In this document: piece after piece, positions 6,443 through 10,468 of the stretch
How positions within the stretch are numbered: position 1 is the first letter of the stretch
Layout: every line of letters begins with the position of its first letter
Assembly: GCA_041158045.1 (NCBI GenBank)
Contig: JBEBCD010000077.1
Location: 1 to 10,468, forward strand
From: CAXRBC01 sp041158045
Lineage (GTDB): Bacteria; Actinomycetota; Acidimicrobiia; Acidimicrobiales; Ilumatobacteraceae
Reading direction: 5' to 3'
Length of the DNA stretch: 10,468 bases
The notes under the pieces: model-generated
Databases searched by the model: none
Told to the model about the DNA's origin: nothing
Seen by the model: the letters and a program-made list of their open reading frames with translations, nothing else
Position numbers and translations under genes: made by a program

Positions 6443-7504
6443 TCAGCCCCCGATCTGGCTCATCGAGCGGCGCGGCCGGACGAACGCGACCTCGCCGATC
6501 GCGTGGCCCGCCCACTTGGTCCCCACCGCGCGGCGGATCTCCGCGGCGATCGCGTCGTCGTCAGCCCCGCCGCGCAGGAGCCCCCGCAGGTCGAACTCGG
6601 TGGTGGCGAAGAGGCACGTGCGGAACTGCCCGTCGGCCGTGAGGCGCACCCGGTCGCAGTCGCCACAGAAGGGCTTGGTGACCGTCGGGATGACGCCCAC
6701 GGTGCCGGCCCCGTCGCGGTAGCGCCAGCGGTCGGCGGGGGCCGCACCGCGCGCCGCGATCGGCTCGAGCGGGAACACGGCGTCGATCGCCGCCACGATC
6801 TCGTCCTGGCCGACGACGGCGTCGCGGTCCCACCGCCCCTGCGCGTCGAGTGGCATGAACTCGATGAAGCGCACCTCCACGCCCTCGGCCCGCCCGAACG
6901 CGGCGAGCGCCACGACCTCGTCGTCGTTGACGCCCCGCTGCACCACGGCGTTGACCTTGACGGGGTCGAAGCCGGCGGCCCGCGCCGCGCGGATGCCCTC
7001 GAGGACCGCGTCGAGCTCGTCGCGCTTGGTCATCTCGCGGAAGCGCGCGCGGTCGAGCGTGTCGAGGCTCACGTTGATCCGCGCGAGCCCCGCGCGGCGC
7101 AGCTCGTCGGCCACGAGGGCGAGCGTCGCGCCGTTGGTCGTGAGCGCGAGGTCGACCGGTCGACCGGCCCGGGGGGACGACGACCCGGCGGGCACGACGA
7201 GGCGGGCGAGCTTGTCCACCAGCACCGGCAGGTGCGCCCGCACGGTCGGCTCCCCGCCCGTCAGCCGCAGGCCGTCGACGCCGAAGCGTCCGACGCAGAT
7301 GGTCGCGACGCGGGCGATCTCCTCGTAGGTGAGGACCTCGGTGCGTGGCAGCCACTGCATCCCCTCCTCGGGCATGCAGTACGTGCAGCGGAAGTTGCAG
7401 CGGTCGGTGACGGAGATGCGCAGGTCGCGCACCGTGCGGCCGTGCGGGTCGACGAGGTCGCGCACCCCGGCGTCACCGGTCGCCGCGCCGCGGACCGCCT
7501 CCAT
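6443..7504 (-). CDS. moaA: GTP 3',8-cyclase MoaA (radical SAM)
   Basis: 353 residues. It catalyses the radical SAM rearrangement of GTP to 3',8-cyclo-7,8-dihydro-GTP, the first step of molybdenum-cofactor synthesis. The N-terminal cluster motif CNFRCTYC (C36, C40, C43) binds the SAM-cleaving 4Fe-4S, LTGGEPTVR (81-89) is the SAM-binding loop, and the C-terminal motif CGDCDRVRL plus C297 (C280, C283, C297) binds the GTP-side cluster. The chain ends in the conserved Gly-Gly, so the gene is complete. A short low-complexity insertion (about 105-117) is the only irregularity. The ATG at 7502-7504 is preceded six bases upstream by TAGACT, so moaAC can be transcribed independently of moeA, which ends 26 bases upstream. 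Confidence 0.98.
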   Translation of the reverse strand: MEAVRGAATGDAGVRDLVDPHGRTVRDLRISVTDRCNFRCTYCMPEEGMQWLPRTEVLTYEEIARVATICVGRFGVDGLRLTGGEPTVRAHLPVLVDKLARLVVPAGSSSPRAGRPVDLALTTNGATLALVADELRRAGLARINVSLDTLDRARFREMTKRDELDAVLEGIRAARAAGFDPVKVNAVVQRGVNDDEVVALAAFGRAEGVEVRFIEFMPLDAQGRWDRDAVVGQDEIVAAIDAVFPLEPIAARGAAPADRWRYRDGAGTVGVIPTVTKPFCGDCDRVRLTADGQFRTCLFATTEFDLRGLLRGGADDDAIAAEIRRAVGTKWAGHAIGEVAFVRPRRSMSQIGG

Positions 7505-7510
7505 GGCGCG

Positions 7511-7516
7511 AGTCTA
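7511..7516 (-). promoter_or_regulatory. -10 box TAGACT of moaA
   Basis: TAGACT ends six bases before the moaA ATG inside the 26-base moeA-moaA gap. Its spacing implies a leaderless transcript. No known molybdenum-cofactor riboswitch fold fits in so short a space. Confidence 0.45.
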
Positions 7517-7530
7517 CGAGCCGGTCCCGC

Positions 7531-8751
7531 TCAGCCGAGCGGGATGACGTCGACCTCGGCGCCCGCGGCGATCCCGGCGCCGTCGGGCACGACGGCGAGC
7601 CCGTTGGCGAGCGCGGTGGCGGCGAGCTGGTGGCTGCCCTGCGGGCCGGTGTCGCGCACGTGGAGCCGCCCGTCGGGTCCGAACTCGCCGTGCACGCGCA
7701 TGAAGTGCACCTTGCCGTCCGCCTTGCGCCGCAGCGGCGCGTCGACCACGGCGCGGATCGCGGGGCGCACGAGGTCGCGGTCGTGGCCCATGAGCGCGCG
7801 CAGCGCGGGTCGCGCGAGCAGCTCGTAGGAGATGATCGACGACACGGGGTTGCCCGGGAGGCCGAACACCCACACGGGCCGACCGCCCGCGTCGAGCTCG
7901 CCGAACGCGAAGGGCTTGGCGGGCTTGATCGCCATCTGCATCCAGTCCATGCGCGCGACGCGCGAGAGCACCGCCTTGACCACGTCGAAGTCGCCCATCG
8001 ACACGCCGCCGCTCGACACGATCGCGTCGTGGTGTTCGGCCGCGTCGCGCAGCGTCCGCTCGAGCGTCGCCTCGTCGTCGGGCACGATCCCGAGGTCGGT
8101 CACCTCGCAGCCGTCGCGCCGCAGCAGCTCGCCGAGGACCGTGAGGTTGCTCTCACGGATCTGGCCGGGACCGAGCGGTCCACCGTCGGTGACGAGCTCG
8201 TCGCCGGTCGACAGCAGGGCCACCCGGGCGCGGGGGTACGCGCGCACGGCGCGCGCATTGACGCTCGCGAGGACGCCGATCCCGGCGGCGCTCAGCACGT
8301 CGCCGGCGCGGAAGACCACGGTCCCGCGCCGCACGTCCTCCCCCGCGAGTCGCACCGCGTCGCCCGCGGCGGCCGCGCGCTCGAGCACGACGCGCTCGCC
8401 CTCGACCCGCGCGTGCTCGACCATCGCCACGGCGTCGACCCCCGGCGGCACCGGGGCGCCCGTCATGATGCGGGCGGCCTCGCCCGCGCCGATGGGCCCC
8501 CCGGGCGGGTCGCCCGCCGCGATGGTGCGCACCACGCGCAGCGTCGCCCCGGGGGCGGCCGCGTCCGCGCTGCGGAGGGCGAAGCCGTCGACCGCGCTGT
8601 TGGCGAAGGGTGGCACGTCCTCGGGCGCCACGACGTCCGCCGCGAGCACGCGGCCCGCCATCTCGCGGTGCGGCACGTCGACGGGCGCGAGCGGCGCGTG
8701 CGCCGCGACGCGCGCGAGCACGCGGGCGCGCGCCTCCTCGAGCGGGATCAC
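7531..8751 (-). CDS. moeA: Molybdopterin molybdotransferase MoeA / gephyrin-like Glp
   Basis: 406 residues, full length for MoeA, which inserts molybdate into adenylylated molybdopterin to give active cofactor. Visible motifs: PPFANSAVDGFALR (47-60), the GEAARIMTGAPVPPGVDAV block (90-108), LLSTGDELV (179-187), GPGQIRESN (194-202), SSGGVSMGDFD (246-256) and FGLPGNPVSS (296-305). Met in the usual NSAMDG is Val here. Actinobacteria often encode a MoeA copy beside galU that works with FtsZ and the membrane protein GlpR in division (Glp). The galU-side position and a GlpR-like gene three genes downstream make that dual role possible, while moaA and moaC argue for true cofactor synthesis. I chose the GTG at 8749-8751 because TACCGT lies seven bases upstream and homology begins there; a longer frame to 8877 overlaps the divergent gene. 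Confidence 0.95.
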   Translation of the reverse strand: MIPLEEARARVLARVAAHAPLAPVDVPHREMAGRVLAADVVAPEDVPPFANSAVDGFALRSADAAAPGATLRVVRTIAAGDPPGGPIGAGEAARIMTGAPVPPGVDAVAMVEHARVEGERVVLERAAAAGDAVRLAGEDVRRGTVVFRAGDVLSAAGIGVLASVNARAVRAYPRARVALLSTGDELVTDGGPLGPGQIRESNLTVLGELLRRDGCEVTDLGIVPDDEATLERTLRDAAEHHDAIVSSGGVSMGDFDVVKAVLSRVARMDWMQMAIKPAKPFAFGELDAGGRPVWVFGLPGNPVSSIISYELLARPALRALMGHDRDLVRPAIRAVVDAPLRRKADGKVHFMRVHGEFGPDGRLHVRDTGPQGSHQLAATALANGLAVVPDGAGIAAGAEVDVIPLG

Positions 8752-8758
8752 GCCCGCG

Positions 8759-8764
8759 ACGGTA
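8759..8764 (-). promoter_or_regulatory. -10 box TACCGT of moeA
   Basis: On the minus strand TACCGT ends seven bases before the GTG at 8751, the same hexamer and spacing as at the gene starting at 825. It lies in the 35-base gap to the divergent gene at 8787, where CAGGCT (8775-8780), six bases before that ATG, may be the opposing -10. Confidence 0.45.
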
Positions 8765-8786
8765 TCGGCGCTGACAGGCTGGGACG

Positions 8787-9398
8787 ATGTCGTCGTGGCG
8801 CGCGGCCCCCGTGCCGGCGAGCGGGCTGCGGCTCGCGTGGACGCGCTGGCACGCGACGGCGCGCGGCGAGGCCGCATCCGTCGCGCCGCGCCAGCCCGAG
8901 TCCGTCGCCGTCGTGCGCTGGGACAACGAGGCCTGGACCGTCGAGGGCACCCTCGGCGCCGACGACGCGCAGTACGTGCTGCGTCTCGGCGCGGACTGGC
9001 GCGTGCAGCAGTGCCTGCTCTTCCGCGACCTCCCGACGCCCGACCTCTGGCTCGGCACCGACGGCCGCGGTCGGTGGGGCGAGGTCAACGGCGCGCACCG
9101 CCCGGAGCTCGCGGGCTGCGAGCTCGTGGAGTTCGCCGCGTCGCCCTTCCACCACGGCGTCGCGGTGCGGGGCGGCGCGGCGGGCGCACTCGAGGTCGGC
9201 GGGGCGGCGACGATGCGCACCGCGCGGATCGACGTCGAGACCCTCGGCGTGCTCGTCGTCGAGCGGACCTACGTGCGCACCGGAGCGACGACCTGGCGCT
9301 GGACCAGCGCGGCGACGGGCGACGAGGTCGACGCGACCGTCGACGCCCACGGGTTCGTCCGCGACGAGCCGGGCGCCTGGCGGCGCGTCGGCGACTGA
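8787..9398 (+). CDS. Putative glycolipid-binding protein (DUF1089/PF06475-like)
   Basis: 203 residues. The family, named after a Pseudomonas protein, has a curved antiparallel sheet that may bind lipids or glycolipids; its role is not established. Seen here: VRWDNEAWTVEGTL (43-56), a beta-rich middle with LWLGTDGRGRW (87-97), LAGCELVEFAASPFHHGVAVR (108-128), which matches the family's L-x-G-C-x-x-x-D-x-x-x-x-PF pattern, ERTYVR (159-164), and a C-terminal VDAHGFVRDEPGAWRRVG (185-202) like the family's closing strand. There is no signal peptide, so it is cytoplasmic. The start is the ATG at 8787. It is divergent from moeA by 35 bases and convergent with galU, which makes UDP-glucose, a glycolipid precursor. 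That functional link is inference only. The family call rests on motif memory. Confidence 0.82.
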   Translation: MSSWRAAPVPASGLRLAWTRWHATARGEAASVAPRQPESVAVVRWDNEAWTVEGTLGADDAQYVLRLGADWRVQQCLLFRDLPTPDLWLGTDGRGRWGEVNGAHRPELAGCELVEFAASPFHHGVAVRGGAAGALEVGGAATMRTARIDVETLGVLVVERTYVRTGATTWRWTSAATGDEVDATVDAHGFVRDEPGAWRRVGD

Positions 9399-9428
9399 CG
9401 CGTCGGCGCCCGGCGGCGCGTCAGCGAC
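9372..9428. repeat. 24-base direct repeat across two convergent gene ends
   Basis: Copies at 9372-9395 and 9405-9428 agree at 22 of 24 bases, with a 33-base period. The first copy is the last codons of the glycolipid-binding-type gene. The second spans the stop and final codons of galU on the other strand. A hairpin (CGCGTC 9384-9389, GACGCG 9397-9402) covers the stop of the plus-strand gene. A short local duplication that created both termini, or a two-way terminator, are the candidates. Compositional bias could exaggerate the similarity. Confidence 0.55.
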
Positions 9429-10227
9429 CGAGGCGCTCGGTCAGCCAGCCGCGCAGCTGCGGCCCCACGTCGGGGCGCGCGAGTGCGGCGTCGACGACGG
9501 CGCGCAGCAGCCCGAATGGCGTGCCCGTGTCGTAGCGCCGGCAGGTCGCGACGACGCCCCGCAACCGGCCCGCCCGCGCGATCACCGCGAGCGCGTCGCT
9601 GAGCTGCAACTCGCCCGAGTGCGCGGGACGCAGCGCGTCGATGCGGGCCAGCGCGTCGGGGCCCAGCACGTACCGGCCCGCGAGGACGAGGTCGCTCGGG
9701 GCGTCGGCGGCCGCCGGCTTCTCCACCACGTCGCGCACGCCGACCACCCCGCGGGCATCGGGCACCCCGCGCGTCGCGGCACACCCGTACGCCGGGACCT
9801 CGGCGGCCGGCACCCGCACGAGGCCCACCACGTGGTCGCCCGAGGCCGCGTGCTCCTCGGTCATCGTGCGCAGCAGCGACGCGTCCATCATCACCTCGTC
9901 GGGCAGCAGCACGGCGAACGACTCGCCGCCGAGGTGCTCCCGCGCGCAGCCCACCGCGTGGCCGAGGCCGCGGGGCTCCGGCTGGTGCACGAGCCGCACC
10001 TCGAGGCCGGGTCGCGCCATGCGCTCGGCGTACATCTCGATCGCGGGCTTGGCGCGGCTCGAGACGATCACGATGCGCTCGCATCCGGCGGCCGCCGCCT
10101 CGTCGGCGACCAGCTGCAGCGCGGGCGTGTCGTAGATCGGGAGCAGCTCCTTGGGCACCGCGCGCGTCGCGGGCAGGAAGCGCGTCCCCATCCCGGCGGC
10201 CGGGATCACGGCCGTGCGCACCGCCAC
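9421..10227 (-). CDS. galU: UTP-glucose-1-phosphate uridylyltransferase GalU
   Basis: 268 residues, slightly short for the roughly 290-300-residue family. It makes UDP-glucose from UTP and glucose-1-phosphate for cell-wall glycans, trehalose and glycolipids. Landmarks: nucleotide loop AAGMGTRFLPATR (10-22), VPKELLPI (24-31), GLGHAVGCAREHLG (87-100), metal-binding LPDE (108-111, D110), VVEKP (167-171), GELQLSDA (205-212) and RYDTGTPFG (231-239). The GTG start at 10225-10227 is supported by TAGGAT six bases upstream. It is divergent from the FmdB-type gene by 26 bases. The same-strand genes further on (moeA, moaAC, GlpR-like) are separated from it by an interposed plus-strand gene, so they are not one operon. 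A dTDP-sugar thymidylyltransferase is less likely given the GalU-type motifs. Confidence 0.94.
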   Translation of the reverse strand: MAVRTAVIPAAGMGTRFLPATRAVPKELLPIYDTPALQLVADEAAAAGCERIVIVSSRAKPAIEMYAERMARPGLEVRLVHQPEPRGLGHAVGCAREHLGGESFAVLLPDEVMMDASLLRTMTEEHAASGDHVVGLVRVPAAEVPAYGCAATRGVPDARGVVGVRDVVEKPAAADAPSDLVLAGRYVLGPDALARIDALRPAHSGELQLSDALAVIARAGRLRGVVATCRRYDTGTPFGLLRAVVDAALARPDVGPQLRGWLTERLGR

Positions 10228-10233
10228 GCGCGA

Positions 10234-10243
10234 ATCCTAGAAT
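10234..10243. promoter_or_regulatory. Overlapping back-to-back -10 boxes for galU and the FmdB-type gene
   Basis: TAGGAT on the minus strand (10234-10239) ends six bases before the galU GTG. TAGAAT on the plus strand (10238-10243) ends ten bases before the ATG at 10254. They share the two bases at 10238-10239 inside a CTAG, in an intergenic gap of only 26 bases. The two promoters cannot be occupied at once, so the genes should compete for polymerase. Confidence 0.5.
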
Positions 10244-10253
10244 GCGAGGCCCG

Positions 10254-10468
10254 ATGCCGACGTACGTCTACAAGTTCATCGACACCGGCGAGACGATCGA
10301 GGTGCAGCAGTCGTTCGAGGACGCGCCCCTCACCGAGGCGCCACACCCGAGCGACGGCGCGATGCGCCCGGTGAAGAAGGTGTTCACCCCCGTCGGCATC
10401 ACCTTCAAGGGCGGCGGCTTCTACAAGACGGACTCCAAGTCGGGATCGAGCGCGTCGGGATCGAGCGC
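10254..10468 (+). CDS. FmdB-type small protein without zinc-ribbon cysteines (partial, runs off the window)
   Basis: 71 residues are visible and the gene continues past the edge. It has the FmdB/CxxC_CxxC_SSSS layout: MPTYVYKF at the start, then VQQSF, a loop, VKKVFTPVGITFKGGGFYKTD (41-61) and a Ser/Gly-rich tail. The four cysteines that normally chelate zinc (two after MPTY-Y, two in a C-x-x-C loop) are all absent. The first pair reads KFIDTG and the second EAPHPSDG, and the visible chain has no Cys at all. In Mycobacterium tuberculosis the relative Rv0991c, also close to galU and moeA1, was described as a redox-regulated chaperone, so a folded but redox-blind version is plausible. The ATG at 10254 has TAGAAT ten bases upstream. 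The DNA of the tail is a perfect 15-base tandem (from 10440). Confidence 0.85.
   Translation, partial: MPTYVYKFIDTGETIEVQQSFEDAPLTEAPHPSDGAMRPVKKVFTPVGITFKGGGFYKTDSKSGSSASGSS
10440..10468 (+). repeat. 15-base tandem duplication in the Ser-rich tail
   Basis: The unit TCGGGATCGAGCGCG at 10440-10454 is followed by an identical copy, cut off one base short by the window edge. It encodes SGSSA twice in frame. Slippage at such a unit would change the length of the flexible C-terminal tail without a frameshift. Confidence 0.7.

Noticed and set aside
7505..7530. Molybdenum-cofactor riboswitch ahead of moaA
   Set aside because: The gap is only 26 bases and already contains a -10 box six bases before the ATG. 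There is no room for the aptamer.
8752..8877. N-terminal extension of moeA by 42 codons
   Set aside because: It overlaps the divergent glycolipid-binding-type gene, is low-complexity Arg/Ala/Ser, and MoeA homology plus the TACCGT box both point to the GTG at 8751.
7630..10374. A 914-codon open frame on the plus strand across moeA and galU
   Set aside because: It is antisense to clearly recognisable MoeA and GalU proteins, is dominated by Arg, Ala, Gly and His, and shows no domain. Long antisense frames are expected at this GC content.

Overview
The window is a gene-dense stretch of a very GC-rich (visibly above 70%) bacterial chromosome. GTG is a frequent start codon and third codon positions are almost all G or C. 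The neighbour set galU, a MoeA/gephyrin-type protein, a small GlpR/SepX-like membrane protein and an FmdB-type protein is a typical actinobacterial arrangement. I read the host as an actinobacterium. The class (perhaps Acidimicrobiia) is a guess from gene style only. No mobile element, CRISPR array, integrase or base-composition island is visible, and no gap between genes exceeds about 75 bases.

Left part (1-3534): a crotonase-fold protein lacking both classical catalytic glutamates (minus); a divergent unknown soluble protein (plus); a PfkB-family adenosine-kinase-like enzyme (minus), divergent from a tiny XRE-type DNA-binding protein (plus); and an unknown 202-residue protein (minus). Convergent gene pairs meet at strong GC hairpins that lack T-tracts.

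Middle part (3535-5366): a complete FadD-type acyl-CoA ligase (minus) lies directly behind a tRNA-Ala(CGC) gene on the same strand. The two may share a transcript.

Right part (5367-10468): on the minus strand, in transcription order, come galU (UDP-glucose synthesis), then after a plus-strand gene moeA/glp, moaA, moaC and a three-segment membrane protein resembling the actinobacterial divisome factor GlpR/SepX. moaA and moaC make the first molybdenum-cofactor intermediate and moeA inserts the metal. In Actinobacteria a MoeA paralogue next to galU has also been tied to cell division through GlpR. Two plus-strand genes interleave: a DUF1089/PF06475 putative glycolipid-binding protein divergent from moeA, and at the right edge an FmdB-type small protein that has lost every zinc-ribbon cysteine.

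The clearest cross-cutting signal is regulatory. Nine of the thirteen protein genes carry a TA-N3-T hexamer (mostly TAG or TAC) ending 6-11 bases before the start codon. This is the spacing expected for leaderless or nearly leaderless transcripts, and I used it to choose starts at 825, 3463 and 8751. The best-supported oddities are the cysteine-less FmdB protein, the back-to-back overlapping -10 boxes between galU and fmdB, the moeA-moaA-moaC-GlpR arrangement, and the active-site-poor crotonase. I see no clearly unprecedented multi-gene system.
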